From positions 1 through 49,855 of the IMG/VR virus record IMGVR_UViG_3300027708_000102: 49,855 nucleotides of DNA. The stretch is one strand, 5' to 3'. The notes beneath the pieces were generated by a model. That model did no database searches, was not told the origin of the DNA, and saw only the letters and a program-made list of their open reading frames with translations. The DNA comes from a virus. A program made the position numbers and the translations under genes. This document shows positions 41,384-49,855 of the stretch, piece after piece (positions within the stretch are counted from its first letter, which is position 1; each line of letters starts with the position of its first letter).

Positions 41384-42025
41384 TTATCTCAGTTTCAACT
41401 CGTCAACCCAGTTAAGCAGTATTTTCGTCAGATGCTTCTGAGCAGAACCATCATGACGAACTGCTTCAGCGAGTTCGTTAGCTCGGTATCCGTGTTTGCG
41501 ATTCATGATCGCCTCGTACATCGGCACGGGGTAAGCATTTGGCGCACTAGGTTTGGCTACTATATCAACTGTGAGCATGTCAAAGTCGCTTACCTCGCCG
41601 TTATCGTCTACATTGCCTGAACCACGGCTGCTGACACCTAGCTTTATACCGCTAGAAAGCAGCGTACGGACGATCTCGCCGCAGGGAGTTGGCAATATTT
41701 GTAGCTTGCCATAACCGTTAGCGCCGTCCATCCACATGTCAGTAATCTTATGGCTCACGCGATCGAGATGTATCTGTAGCTCCTGTGGGTGATCGCACTC
41801 TCCAAGAACTCCGTTGTCCTGCTTGATTGACTCATTGAGGGCCTCGACTGCTTTACGTATCTCATTGACGGGATAAACGCGACCGTTGTGATTGCGCAGC
41901 CCGCCTTGTATGAAGATACCTTTCATGTAGACATTCTTTGGTTGGCCCTCACCAGCCGATTCGGTTATGACCTCGGCTTTGGCAACGTCGTAAGTGAGAT
42001 GCTCAACTAAGATGTTCTCTTTCAT
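41384..42025 (-). CDS. 21: gp21 prohead protease
   Basis: A 213-residue serine protease of the T4 gp21 type (212 in T4), which cuts scaffold, capsid and internal proteins at L/I-X-E sites. His79 in LGECDHP and Ser132 or Ser133 in KLGVSSRGSG are catalytic; VDIVAKPSAPNAYP follows. The ATG at 42025 is chosen over starts further upstream because AAGG lies seven bases before it and the length then equals T4 gp21. A CTAAATA late box lies at 42051-42057. Confidence 0.93.
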   Translation of the reverse strand: MKENILVEHLTYDVAKAEVITESAGEGQPKNVYMKGIFIQGGLRNHNGRVYPVNEIRKAVEALNESIKQDNGVLGECDHPQELQIHLDRVSHKITDMWMDGANGYGKLQILPTPCGEIVRTLLSSGIKLGVSSRGSGNVDDNGEVSDFDMLTVDIVAKPSAPNAYPVPMYEAIMNRKHGYRANELAEAVRHDGSAQKHLTKILLNWVDELKLR

Positions 42026-42050
42026 GTACATACCTTGTAATCTGGTGTGA

Positions 42051-42057
42051 TATTTAG
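42051..42057 (-). promoter_or_regulatory. late promoter-like box CTAAATA of gp21
   Basis: Minus-strand CTAAATA 25 bases before the gp21 start and downstream of the terminator at 42101-42131; it could drive gp21-gp22-gp23. Confidence 0.5.
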
Positions 42058-42100
42058 TGACAGATTGATTAACCTGCGTCAAATAGGCATTTTTCTAAGA

Positions 42101-42131
42101 AAATACCGCAGGAATATATCCTGCGGTATTT
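42101..42131 (-). terminator. strong bidirectional terminator
   Basis: A perfect 13-bp stem, AAATACCGCAGGA (42101-42113) with 42119-42131, loop ATATA, flanked by T-rich sequence in both directions. It lies just after the acidic prohead protein gene. Confidence 0.88.
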
Positions 42132-42155
42132 TTTATAGCATCTATGCTCTTTCAA

Positions 42156-43109
42156 TTACTTGCGCGGAGCATGAGTGAGCGGGCTAGTTTGGTTGCCCTT
42201 GCCGAAAGTCTTGTCGGTTGTGTCAAGTGCGCTCTTGCTGTCTTCCTTCGCACCGTACTTGCCGCTCTGCTCATTTTCCATGCCCTCTGTATCAGTCTTG
42301 CGCTGATTGGTCTTTGGGAGGATTGGGAGCTTGTCGCTCTTTGGAGCTGCCTGTAGAGCATAACCATCTGCCTTAGGGCCTGTTCCGGTCTTGATCGGAG
42401 CAGCACCAAAGCGTGTGGTCTGGCTTGGAGGTACTGGGCTGTCTTGCTTGGTATCGGCATCCTTAGGGCTGAACTTGCCAGCGCCTACTTCACCCTTGGT
42501 AGGGATCGTTACCTTCTCAAGCTCAACAGCTTCAGCGAGATCATCGAAGTCTTCTTCGGTGAACATCTCGTCCATCTCTTCTTCGCCTTCTTCGCTGCCC
42601 TGCATTTCATCGCCATCCATGGACATCTCGTCGTCGCCCATGCCGTCCATGTGGTCTTCAGCGCCTTCTGCGGCTTCTAGCTCTTCAAACTCAGCCTTGA
42701 GCTTGGCAAGAGCAGTTTCGAGGTCGCCCATGGTGCCTTCGATGTCGTCCATGACGTCATGTTCAGCGCCTTCTGCGTCAGACATAGCATCGCCGAGATC
42801 TTCTTCAGCGTCATCCATGTCCATCTCAGCATCACCCATGTCCATCTCAGCGTCTTCACCCATGATCTCTTCTGACTCAATCTCGTCATTTAGATCACTG
42901 ATGTGGTCGCTGTGATGCATGACATCGTGGCGGAGATCCTTGCCTTCGTCACCGCCGAGTGTTTCTTCATCCATCTCTTCTGCGCTGATCAGTTCTTCGT
43001 GGATCTGACGAGCTTTTTCGATAAAGACCTGATGTAGCAGATCCTTTGCCTTGCTCTCATCGCCTGCGACGAGATATTCAAGGACTTGTTCAAGTTTATT
43101 CCTAGCCAT
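42156..43109 (-). CDS. acidic prohead core protein (gp67/gp68-like role)
   Basis: A 317-residue protein in three parts: a helical start (LEQVLEYLVAGDESKAKDLL, then HQVFIEKARQIHEELISAEE), an extremely acidic Asp/Glu/Met region (about 50-195) with repeats such as AEMDMGDAEMDMDDAEEDL, and a Pro/Lys/Thr-rich tail. T4 has small acidic core proteins (gp67, gp68) between the portal and protease genes, and this gene holds the same position. It is probably part of the prohead core, removed by gp21. An AGGAG site precedes the ATG and a strong terminator follows. Confidence 0.72.
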   Translation of the reverse strand: MARNKLEQVLEYLVAGDESKAKDLLHQVFIEKARQIHEELISAEEMDEETLGGDEGKDLRHDVMHHSDHISDLNDEIESEEIMGEDAEMDMGDAEMDMDDAEEDLGDAMSDAEGAEHDVMDDIEGTMGDLETALAKLKAEFEELEAAEGAEDHMDGMGDDEMSMDGDEMQGSEEGEEEMDEMFTEEDFDDLAEAVELEKVTIPTKGEVGAGKFSPKDADTKQDSPVPPSQTTRFGAAPIKTGTGPKADGYALQAAPKSDKLPILPKTNQRKTDTEGMENEQSGKYGAKEDSKSALDTTDKTFGKGNQTSPLTHAPRK

Positions 43110-43151
43110 TGCCTTTTACTCCTGTGGTAAGATGTGTAGCAGACTCGGCTG

Positions 43152-43158
43152 TATTTAA
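43152..43158 (-). promoter_or_regulatory. late promoter-like box TTAAATA
   Basis: Minus-strand TTAAATA 42 bases before the acidic core protein gene. The rest of the 111-base gap (43110-43220) has only a weak inverted repeat TAGGTAA/TTACCTA. Confidence 0.45.
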
Positions 43159-43220
43159 TGGCAACAGCCGAATCCTTTGAAATATAGGTAAAAAACCGTA
43201 GATACGATGAAACTTACCTA

Positions 43221-44267
43221 TCAGTAGACTTTTTGTATCCACACGCAACCGGGTAGATCTGAACCTGTGAGATTCTGTGTGACAACAGTACCACCACCAC
43301 CTGGTAATGACACGCTCTGACCATTAGCTATATACCAACCAATTGGTATGGTGGCACCAGTAGGCAGAGAAATGATGCCGTTAGTGGGCATTGGATTGTC
43401 AAGGAATGTGGTAGTTATGATGATGTTGCTGTTGCCGTGGAAGACGTTGCTACCACCAACTACACCGTTGATTATTATGTTAGAACCAAAGCTTAGGCTA
43501 TTAGCTACACCATCCACTGGGCTGGGAACGTAACCAAGCGCAGTGTTGATGTCATTGGCGTTCAGCAGCTGACCGCTGGTCACGATACCATTGCTGCCAA
43601 CTGTCACATTTTGATAGTAGCCCGCTGTGACCACGTGTGTTAGCGCCAGTGGCATCACCACATTACCGCTGCCGTTGAAGCTCACGCTGGCATTGGCACT
43701 GCCTGTCACTGTGATGGTCATGTTGCTAGTAAATGCGTTAGCTGTGCTGGCTCTTCCAAAGAGGTGCAAACCGTTAGAATCGCTTGCTATTGTGATACCA
43801 GCAGCCAAACCCTGAGGAAATCTTGGCGCAAACGCATAATATCGGTCATCAACCAACACGCTAGCTGGTAGCGCAGCTGGTTGCAGTGGTACTAAACTTG
43901 TAGCATAGATGATCTCGTTGTCTGCCAGTGTTAGAGCTACGCTAGTCCCAAGAATGCTGGTAGTAGCAGTACCTGCTGCGCCATCAAATGGCGGAGTGAG
44001 CACCTTCCACTGCACGCCGTTGTAATACTTGATAGCTGCTGCTACAGTATCATACCAAAGCTGTCCTATCAACGGGCTTATTGGCGCACTGTTGCTAGCA
44101 AAAGTCTGTAGCAGATCAACGAAGTTTTGGTTGATATAAAGTCCAAAGTTCACGGTGTTAGCACCAACTAGTGCCAAGCTGGTGCTGGTAGTGTTTATGG
44201 TACCGTCAAGCACCAAGATGTTGCCCTGCGACGTAGCCGTAGACTGATAAGGTATGTTATAACTCAT
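43221..44267 (-). CDS. fibre-like virion protein
   Basis: A 348-residue beta-rich protein, low in charge and rich in Gly, Ser, Asn and Thr. The N-terminal NFGLYINQNFVDLLQTFASN and PLIGQLWYDTVAAAIKYYNG are typical of small tail-fibre or baseplate proteins in aquatic T4-like phages. The C-terminal TGATIPIGWYIANGQSVSLP resembles the tail collar fold found at fibre tips. Its ATG overlaps the stop of the preceding small gene (ATGA). Receptor binding or fibre attachment is plausible; which fibre it belongs to is unknown. Confidence 0.72.
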   Translation of the reverse strand: MSYNIPYQSTATSQGNILVLDGTINTTSTSLALVGANTVNFGLYINQNFVDLLQTFASNSAPISPLIGQLWYDTVAAAIKYYNGVQWKVLTPPFDGAAGTATTSILGTSVALTLADNEIIYATSLVPLQPAALPASVLVDDRYYAFAPRFPQGLAAGITIASDSNGLHLFGRASTANAFTSNMTITVTGSANASVSFNGSGNVVMPLALTHVVTAGYYQNVTVGSNGIVTSGQLLNANDINTALGYVPSPVDGVANSLSFGSNIIINGVVGGSNVFHGNSNIIITTTFLDNPMPTNGIISLPTGATIPIGWYIANGQSVSLPGGGGTVVTQNLTGSDLPGCVWIQKVY

Positions 44268-44479
44268 AGACCTGGTGCGCCTTCTTCTGCCGGAGCGTAT
44301 TGCATGGATAGATGATCAGCATGCACCAAATCTTCCAAAGCTTTAGCAGCACGCATCTTCTTGAGCTTGTTAAGCTGTATGAGCGTTAGTCTCACCCTCC
44401 TAGTGTCATGCAGCTTCGCCTGATTGAACTTGTCATCCTCAGGTGAGTAGTATGCGCCTTGGAATTCGTCAGCTCTCAT
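44264..44479 (-). CDS. small conserved protein next to portal gene
   Basis: A 71-residue charged protein beginning MRADEFQGAYYSPEDDKFN, with a Lys/Leu-rich helix (LTLIQLNKLKKMRAAKALED). Proteins of this form occur next to gp20 in aquatic T4-like phages; function unknown. It has a CATAAATA box (44498-44505) and a GAGGAC site upstream. Confidence 0.72.
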   Translation of the reverse strand: MRADEFQGAYYSPEDDKFNQAKLHDTRRVRLTLIQLNKLKKMRAAKALEDLVHADHLSMQYAPAEEGAPGL

Positions 44480-44497
44480 ATGCCTGTCCTCGCTGGA

Positions 44498-44505
44498 TAT
44501 TTATG
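44498..44505 (-). promoter_or_regulatory. late promoter box CATAAATA
   Basis: Minus-strand CATAAATA in the 30-base gap after gp20, 18 bases before the start of the 71-residue gene. Confidence 0.65.
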
Positions 44506-44509
44506 GTTC

Positions 44510-46276
44510 TTAGGTACCACCAAGTATGCCGCCACCTGGTGGTGCCGCCGGTGGAGCTTCACCGCCTGCCGGTTCTTCACCTGGTGGAGGTGTTTCTTCT
44601 ACTCCGAGATCTGGTCCGCTTGTAGGAGCAGGTGTCTCTGAATCAGGACGAAGTCCAATAGCGTTCATGCCAGGTGGCTCGCTAGATGAGCTAGTACCCG
44701 TCTTGTCCTTGACGCGATCAGCATTCTCTTCGCGCCACATGACTTCGTTGCGAGATATCTCTTCCTGCGTCCAACCAAGGTAGCGTTCGAGGGCAAATCG
44801 CTTGCTCACATACTTGGTGGCTTCTGTGCCCATGAGAGTGCTGAACAGATTGATCTGCTCACCATCCATCTGCATGCGACGATAGTCACTGAAGCTCTGG
44901 GCAGGGAAGAAGGTGATCTCAAAGAGGTTGCTCTGTATCTCTATGCCACGATGCTTGAGAAACAGCTTGAACTCTTTGTCAAGCACTGGGCTCATGAGGT
45001 TCTGTAAGCGACCGCAATACTTGCTGAAGCGATATTCCTGCACGTAAGCAGTGCCAACCTTGCCATCGTTGTAGGTTGCAGTGCCATCATCTGGACCAGT
45101 TGGTAGATAGCTGCTAGGTATACCAAGACCGCGGATCATCTTGTTGTTGAAGTACTTGAGATCGTCGATCTGTCCAAGATTTTCACCAGCATTCAGCGTG
45201 TCAATGCGTGTCCCCTTGCCCTCGGCATTGGTAGCAAGGAAGAAATCTTCATTGATGCTGATGGGATTGTAGGCAGCATCTATAACGCTGACACCACCGC
45301 CCGTCCTGTTGGGAATTCGTCGCTGATATATCTCGTTCTTGATGCGTTCAACGTACTGCATGGCACGAGGACCACTCAGAGATCCCACGTCAATGTAGAA
45401 AACTCTGCGTTCTGGCGCACGCACGATGCGATAGATAAGGATGCAGTCTTCAAGCAGATCTTTCTGCTTGTAAACCTTGTAGATGCTTTCTAATATGCTA
45501 GTTCCAAAAGGCCATTGGTTGTCCATGCCTTCGCTGAGGCTGAGATGCACCACGTGAGTGGCATCAACTGCTGTGTCATTGGGTTGATTGTTGAATCGGC
45601 TCTGGCGAGAACCAGCAGTGCTGGCCTGACCATAGTTTAGTGTACCAGCGCCGCTAGCAGGATTACCACTGCGCGGATATCCACCAGGGAAGCTGTATTG
45701 GTCGTGAACAAGCATGTTAGAACCAACCAACGTGGTGAGATTGAAATCTATCTCACGTATCACGTACTGTTCAACGCTCTTGCCTTTGTCTTCATTGACG
45801 ATGATCTTCTCAACTTTAGTAGGATCAATCCATATCAGCCGGAATGTTTCTGGATCCCTGATGTAGATCTGATCACCATATTTGATCACATTGCGAAACA
45901 TGCGCCACAGGCGCTGGCGCCACTTGTTCAGAGCACACCACTGCTGCAACGTCTCTGTGAGCAATTTGATCTCAGTCTCGCTGAGCTTGCCTTTGTAGTT
46001 GAGCTGGAAAGGTTCATCATCCTTGTCAAAGCTCTGCGTGCTGAAATCGCTGATTGTGTCCAGAGCACGGCTGATCTCGCTGTCCAGATCCATTTGTTCG
46101 TACTGCACATAGCGCTCTATGCGATTTGGAGCACCACTGTAGACTTCAGGCAGATAGCTGTTGTATTTTGATGAGCTTCCTGGTTTAGCATCCCCATCGC
46201 TGTTCCACTGCTCCATGCGCTGCTGCATGCGCGCCTGAGTTGGTACAGCGGAGAAATATTTCTTCCAAGATGCCAT
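44510..46276 (-). CDS. 20: gp20 portal protein
   Basis: A 588-residue portal protein of the T4 gp20 family (524 in T4), which forms the dodecameric DNA gate and starts head assembly. RYVQYEQMDLDSEISRALDT, FRNVIKYGDQIYIRD, APERRVFYIDVGSLSGPRAM and QRRIPNRTGGGVSVIDA are diagnostic. The C-terminal 70 residues are a Pro/Gly/Glu-rich tail (EETPPPGEEPAGGEAPPAAP) not seen in T4. A perfect TATAAATA box lies 24 bases upstream with a GAGG site before the ATG. Confidence 0.95.
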   Translation of the reverse strand: MASWKKYFSAVPTQARMQQRMEQWNSDGDAKPGSSSKYNSYLPEVYSGAPNRIERYVQYEQMDLDSEISRALDTISDFSTQSFDKDDEPFQLNYKGKLSETEIKLLTETLQQWCALNKWRQRLWRMFRNVIKYGDQIYIRDPETFRLIWIDPTKVEKIIVNEDKGKSVEQYVIREIDFNLTTLVGSNMLVHDQYSFPGGYPRSGNPASGAGTLNYGQASTAGSRQSRFNNQPNDTAVDATHVVHLSLSEGMDNQWPFGTSILESIYKVYKQKDLLEDCILIYRIVRAPERRVFYIDVGSLSGPRAMQYVERIKNEIYQRRIPNRTGGGVSVIDAAYNPISINEDFFLATNAEGKGTRIDTLNAGENLGQIDDLKYFNNKMIRGLGIPSSYLPTGPDDGTATYNDGKVGTAYVQEYRFSKYCGRLQNLMSPVLDKEFKLFLKHRGIEIQSNLFEITFFPAQSFSDYRRMQMDGEQINLFSTLMGTEATKYVSKRFALERYLGWTQEEISRNEVMWREENADRVKDKTGTSSSSEPPGMNAIGLRPDSETPAPTSGPDLGVEETPPPGEEPAGGEAPPAAPPGGGILGGT

Positions 46277-46300
46277 GTGATGTATGCCTCTTTAATGGGA

Positions 46301-46308
46301 TATTTATA
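46301..46308 (-). promoter_or_regulatory. late promoter TATAAATA of gp20
   Basis: Perfect T4 late consensus on the minus strand in the 62-base gap between the tape measure gene and gp20. Confidence 0.88.
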
Positions 46309-46338
46309 GTGTGTTGGCTCCGGTACCACTAGGTCAAC

Positions 46339-49300
46339 TTAATAGACCACAGCAGCAACCTTGCTGAATCCGTCGCTCATGACCCTAACCTGACGATCTT
46401 CAACTAGCAGCAGCGATTCGATGTTGTTATTGAGCTTGTTGAGCGCTGCCATCATCTCCTTGTGTCGCTGTTCAGGACTGTGTGGCCCGTTGCTAGTAGT
46501 ACCAGTGCCGCCTGCTGTTGGATTGGTAGCCACTGGACCACCACCAGACAGACCTGGAGCGGCTGTGGCACCAAAGGTTGAGCTGATCACGTTTGGTATG
46601 GCTAGGGTAGCCTGCCTGTTAATGAGATCAGACAAGCTAAACAGATTGCTGAGGCTTTCGATAGATATGCTGTCAGCAAACGCATCAACTAGATAGCTGT
46701 AAGCGTCAGCAAAATAGTAGAGCCTGTCAGCTACTAGCGGTATGTTACCGGTTTCAGTCTCGAGATTTGCCAAGCGAGCCATTATCTCGTTGCTGCCTAG
46801 CAGCCAATTTCCCATTAGCACAAAAGCACCATCACGGAAGATGAGGTCTAACATTGCCAAAGTATCCAACGCTGGTTTGCTAAAAATCCCAGTATTGATC
46901 AGATCAAATGCTCTGGCATAAGCTTCGCCAAAACGTCCCATGACTTCAGATGCTGCGTTCAGAGGCTCGGCAAGCTCACCAAATAATGCTATTTGCTTCC
47001 TGATAGTATCGCTAGCTAACAACCTGTCACCCTTGAACAAAAGCTTGAGCTTGTCCATAGTGTCAAACGCTGTTTGACTAATGGATGCATTGTTAAGCGC
47101 ATAAATTACACGGGGATAGGCATCAGCAAACTTGCTCATAGCATCGCCTGCTGCCTTGAGAGGCTCTGCTATCTCACCAAAGCGCTTGAGCTTGGTTATG
47201 GGATCGTCTGAGAAGAAGCTGCTTATCCAACCAGTTAGGCTACCTAGGCTGTTAACCACCTCTCCTGCACCCATAGCAGCTAGTCCAGCGCCAATCTTGA
47301 TCATACCGTTTCCGGTCTGTTCTAGCTTGGTACCATCAATGTCAGTGAATGACTTGAGACCTTCAGCCATCTTGGGCAAGGCTGCGCCCATGATCCACGT
47401 TGCACCAGCTATTCCTGCGCCTATCAACGTGATGCTACCACCAAGTATTGCTGCACCCAACAGAATATATGGATCTGCCATGGCTTTGAGACCGATACTT
47501 AAACCTTCAAGTATGGCGCCTAGTGCCACACCAAGGCCTTTGCCTATACCACCTACTATAGCAGCTATTGCCTTGCCTAGACCTTCGCTGATGCTAGCGA
47601 TGGCCTTGCCTAGCGTATCAGCCAGAGATACTAGTACGCTGCTTAGCTTGCCAAGCACATCAGCTAACAGGGAAGTCATGCCTCTGATAGCATCTCCCAC
47701 TGCACCACCTATGCTCTTGATGCCATCAGCTAGGCTGGCACCCATGCTGGACATGGATTTGGTAGCACCGCCTGCGGCATCTGCGGCAGCCCCAGCTACG
47801 TTGCCAAGACCTGGAACGTTAGCTAGAGGTTTCAATCCAGGCACGCTGAACAGATTCTTGACTAGGCCGGCACCGGATCTCAGCGTCTTGACCACTCCCC
47901 CCAGCAGTTTGTAAATTATGCCACCACTCAGTATGGCCGCAACAGTGCTGGTCACTACTTCCTGCGTGGTCATCGGCGTGCTGTCTTGACTGTCGCCTCC
48001 AGCTTTATCTGGCGTGGCATTCATACCAAAGAGAAAGCCAAATGTGCTTTTGATATGGTCTCCCAACCAAGTGAACCATTTACCCACGGTCTCAGCTGGT
48101 TTGGTAACCAGATCATAGAGACCTTCAAAGGTAGTGGTGAGTATATCAGCTGTTTTTTCAATCACTTTGAAAAGAAACTCTATGGGTCCGGCAACCAGTG
48201 CCAGCACCTTGGCGGACATCAGGGTGAAACCATTGTTCAGAGTGTTGAGGCTTCTGCTTACTGCTTTCTGTGCGTCAGCTATGGCTTGTGCATCAGCAGG
48301 TGTGGGCTGCCCCTCTTTGATGGCTTTCTGAGCTTGTATGAAACTAGTAGCGTACTTCTGTAGGGTCTCAGCTGCTTCTTTCTGACCTATCAGTCGAAGC
48401 TCATTGGCTCTCTGCTGGAAGGTCTGGCTCATCATAGCCAGATCCTCGTTCTGTGCCTGTACGTTACCTGCCATGGTATCTGCTGACAGCTTCTGTATCT
48501 GTTCCAAACCTCCAGGGAACATGTTCATGGCTTTGAACACATCCGGCATGACCTTGCTGAGACCACCAAATCCCGTGGGACTGTTAAGCTGAGCAAACAT
48601 GGTCTGTAGCTCAGCTGCTGTGTCAGAACCTACCACATTGAGCTGAGCTAATCCTTTGCGTGCCGCATCCTGCAGCTCTGGGGCAAGGCTGTTTATCAGC
48701 AGCTGAACGTCGGGTTTCTTCAGCTGCTGTTTTATTTCTGCATCAAGCTGTTCGCGTCTCTTGCCAGTGCTCTGGCTGAGCCTGTTGAGCTCCTGACCAT
48801 ATTCTATAGCACCTTTTTTAAGCTGATCGTCCGTGATTCGACCAAGCTGACCGGATGTACGCATCTGATCTGCATAGCTGAGGAACAGTTCTTGCGACTC
48901 TTCCATGCTCATACCAAGGTTGCTGCCGTTATTGGTTAGCTTGGCAAATTCCTTGCCTAGCTGAGCAGTCTTGTTGATGCCCATGTAAGTGACCACTTGG
49001 CCATGTTTGGTCAGCACCTTGCTAAGCGTCTGCAGATCAAGTCCAGTATCATTGCTGGCATGTGCTAGCTGGCTGAGACCACCGCTGAACACCAAACCGT
49101 TGTCATAAAGGCTCATGACACTGTCTGCAAGCTGAGTGCCTCGCTTCCATATGATATCAAAAACCTCAGCTGCGAGCGTGACCCTGCCTAGCATTGCTGA
49201 GAGAGCTGTGTTACCCTTGCCAAGGTTCCAGCTAAAACTGTCTGCTGCGTTGGCTATGCCCCCAAACAGGCTGCGGCTGTCCATGCTGCTGAGGCTGTCA

Positions 49301-49599
49301 AAGGTCTTTGCCGTGAAACCCAGGGTCCTCTTGAGATCTTTGGTGCTAGCCGCTAGATCGAGATCAGCACCAGTGTTCTTGTTGACAGCTTCTGTGTTCT
49401 TGTTGAGATCCTCGGCTACCTCGCCTAGATCCTTGATAATATCAGCGTATTCTTTGTCGTTCTTGGCGACGCTCTTGGCGACGCTCTTGGCAATGTTCCG
49501 CAATACGGCATTGCTGTTGTCGCTGCTGGCTAGCAGTGATCGCAGCGTAGCATCCTTGGCCCATTTGGGATAATACTCTTTATCGAGTTCGTCAGACAT
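46339..49599 (-). CDS. tail tape measure protein
   Basis: A 1086-residue protein with a helical, charged N-terminal half and a long hydrophobic Gly/Ala-rich central part (about 520-760; for example IAAIVGGIGKGLGVALGAIL), the pattern of tape measure proteins that set tail length and may cross the host membrane. T4 gp29 has this role (590 residues). The C-terminal third has repeats such as FGEIAEPLKAAGDAMSKFAD and FGELAEPLNAASEVMGRFGE. It starts at 49599 with AGGAC before the ATG. It is the longest minus-strand gene after gp18 and lies next to gp20 and a baseplate hub gene. Confidence 0.78.
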   Translation of the reverse strand: MSDELDKEYYPKWAKDATLRSLLASSDNSNAVLRNIAKSVAKSVAKNDKEYADIIKDLGEVAEDLNKNTEAVNKNTGADLDLAASTKDLKRTLGFTAKTFDSLSSMDSRSLFGGIANAADSFSWNLGKGNTALSAMLGRVTLAAEVFDIIWKRGTQLADSVMSLYDNGLVFSGGLSQLAHASNDTGLDLQTLSKVLTKHGQVVTYMGINKTAQLGKEFAKLTNNGSNLGMSMEESQELFLSYADQMRTSGQLGRITDDQLKKGAIEYGQELNRLSQSTGKRREQLDAEIKQQLKKPDVQLLINSLAPELQDAARKGLAQLNVVGSDTAAELQTMFAQLNSPTGFGGLSKVMPDVFKAMNMFPGGLEQIQKLSADTMAGNVQAQNEDLAMMSQTFQQRANELRLIGQKEAAETLQKYATSFIQAQKAIKEGQPTPADAQAIADAQKAVSRSLNTLNNGFTLMSAKVLALVAGPIEFLFKVIEKTADILTTTFEGLYDLVTKPAETVGKWFTWLGDHIKSTFGFLFGMNATPDKAGGDSQDSTPMTTQEVVTSTVAAILSGGIIYKLLGGVVKTLRSGAGLVKNLFSVPGLKPLANVPGLGNVAGAAADAAGGATKSMSSMGASLADGIKSIGGAVGDAIRGMTSLLADVLGKLSSVLVSLADTLGKAIASISEGLGKAIAAIVGGIGKGLGVALGAILEGLSIGLKAMADPYILLGAAILGGSITLIGAGIAGATWIMGAALPKMAEGLKSFTDIDGTKLEQTGNGMIKIGAGLAAMGAGEVVNSLGSLTGWISSFFSDDPITKLKRFGEIAEPLKAAGDAMSKFADAYPRVIYALNNASISQTAFDTMDKLKLLFKGDRLLASDTIRKQIALFGELAEPLNAASEVMGRFGEAYARAFDLINTGIFSKPALDTLAMLDLIFRDGAFVLMGNWLLGSNEIMARLANLETETGNIPLVADRLYYFADAYSYLVDAFADSISIESLSNLFSLSDLINRQATLAIPNVISSTFGATAAPGLSGGGPVATNPTAGGTGTTSNGPHSPEQRHKEMMAALNKLNNNIESLLLVEDRQVRVMSDGFSKVAAVVY

Positions 49600-49637
49600 G
49601 TCCTGCCAAAATCTTTCATAACCCTGCGATTGCGCAG

Positions 49638-49689
49638 TTAAATATCTGTGCTATCACACGCCAGCACAGATGCTGGCAGGATATTTATG
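49638..49689. promoter_or_regulatory. divergent late-type promoter region
   Basis: The 101-base gap 49600-49700 holds TTAAATA on the plus strand (49638-49644), pointing to the hub gene, and CATAAATA on the minus strand (49689-49682), pointing to the tape measure gene. The boxes cross, so the two leaders would overlap. Inverted repeats CTGCG/CGCAG and ATCTGTGCT/AGCACAGAT lie between. Confidence 0.5.
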
Positions 49690-49700
49690 GAAAGAAAATC

Positions 49701-49855
49701 ATGGTCAACAATCCACTACAGAAGCATTTTAGGAGACCAGCACTCTGGATCAAGCTGCCCACGGGTGGACGCTGGTACCAAGATGGCAGCGTCAGCATCA
49801 ATGGCGAAGGCCAGGTGCGCATCTTTGGTCTAACTGCCAAGGACGACATCATGCT
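49701..49855 (+). CDS. baseplate hub protein (gp26/gp51 family), partial
   Basis: Only the first 51 residues are in the window; the frame is open at the edge. The sequence NPLQKHFRRPALWIKLPTGG, then GEGQVRIFGLTAKDDIML, matches the start of T4-type baseplate hub assembly proteins common in aquatic T4-like phages (hub subunit genes 26/51). It is divergent from the tape measure gene, fitting a tail/baseplate block that continues outside. No strong Shine-Dalgarno; AAGAAA precedes the ATG. Confidence 0.6.
   Translation, partial: MVNNPLQKHFRRPALWIKLPTGGRWYQDGSVSINGEGQVRIFGLTAKDDIM

Noticed and set aside
43140-43220. Terminator after the fibre-like gene
   Set aside because: The inverted repeat TAGGTAA/TTACCTA has a loop of more than 20 bases and a weak AT-rich stem.
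47132-47914. Long plus-strand open frame (260 codons) opposite the tape measure gene
   Set aside because: Low-complexity Pro/Ala/Leu translation that mirrors the Gly/Ala-rich tape measure on the other strand; no ribosome site.
1-49855. tRNA genes, CRISPR arrays, insertion sequences
   Set aside because: None was seen by eye. Gaps are short, repeats are confined to coding sequence, and no transposase or integrase is present. A covariance-model tRNA search was not possible here.

Overview
The window is a dense segment of a T4-like myovirus genome (contractile tail, virulent type). The evidence is a near-complete set of T4-type virion and replication proteins: UvsX, a UvsY-like protein, gp32, gp17, gp16, gp4, gp13, gp14, gp15, gp18, gp19, gp20, gp21, gp22, gp23, a tape measure and a baseplate hub protein. 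T4-type late promoter boxes (TATAAATA and relatives) precede many virion genes. Genes abut or overlap, every gap is shorter than 200 bases, and no tRNA, IS element or CRISPR array was seen. Gene order and several families resemble large aquatic and marine T4-like phages more than T4. The host cannot be read from the sequence; a Gram-negative is suggested by a transglycosylase with a lipoprotein signal and a GH19 endolysin.

Layout. 1-3666 (minus): recombination and replication (P-loop ATPase cut by the window edge, UvsY-like, two small genes, UvsX, gp32), with sigma70-like early promoters. 3829-9494 (minus): packaging and head completion (gp17, gp16, gp4) plus a Cys/His repeat protein and a protein with an N-terminus like the T4 capsid-targeting sequence. 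9487-23308 (minus): tail genes (gp54-like protein, gp19, a 1362-residue gp18) interrupted by four radical SAM genes, an aminotransferase-fold protein and a short-chain dehydrogenase-like protein; five of these genes form one overlapping chain. 23446-24640 (plus): dNMP kinase and an unknown protein. 24637-27003 (minus): gp13, a transglycosylase and an early-promoter gene. 27153-36210 (plus): gp14, GH19 endolysin, gp15, a tRNA nucleotidyltransferase-like enzyme, four glycosyltransferase-like genes and a P-loop protein. 36197-38837 (minus): unknown proteins and a nucleotidyltransferase. 38953-49599 (minus): capsid and prohead module (gp23, gp22, gp21, acidic core protein), fibre-like protein, gp20 and tape measure. 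A divergent baseplate gene starts at 49701 and leaves the window.

How it works together (inference). Early promoters drive recombination and replication genes; a phage late sigma factor encoded elsewhere would read the ATAAATA-type boxes in front of virion genes. The two accessory blocks, the radical SAM/aminotransferase/dehydrogenase chain and the glycosyltransferase run, lie inside the virion region and would be made late, so virion or cell-surface modification is a plausible but unproven role. The radical SAM chain is the best candidate for an undescribed system.
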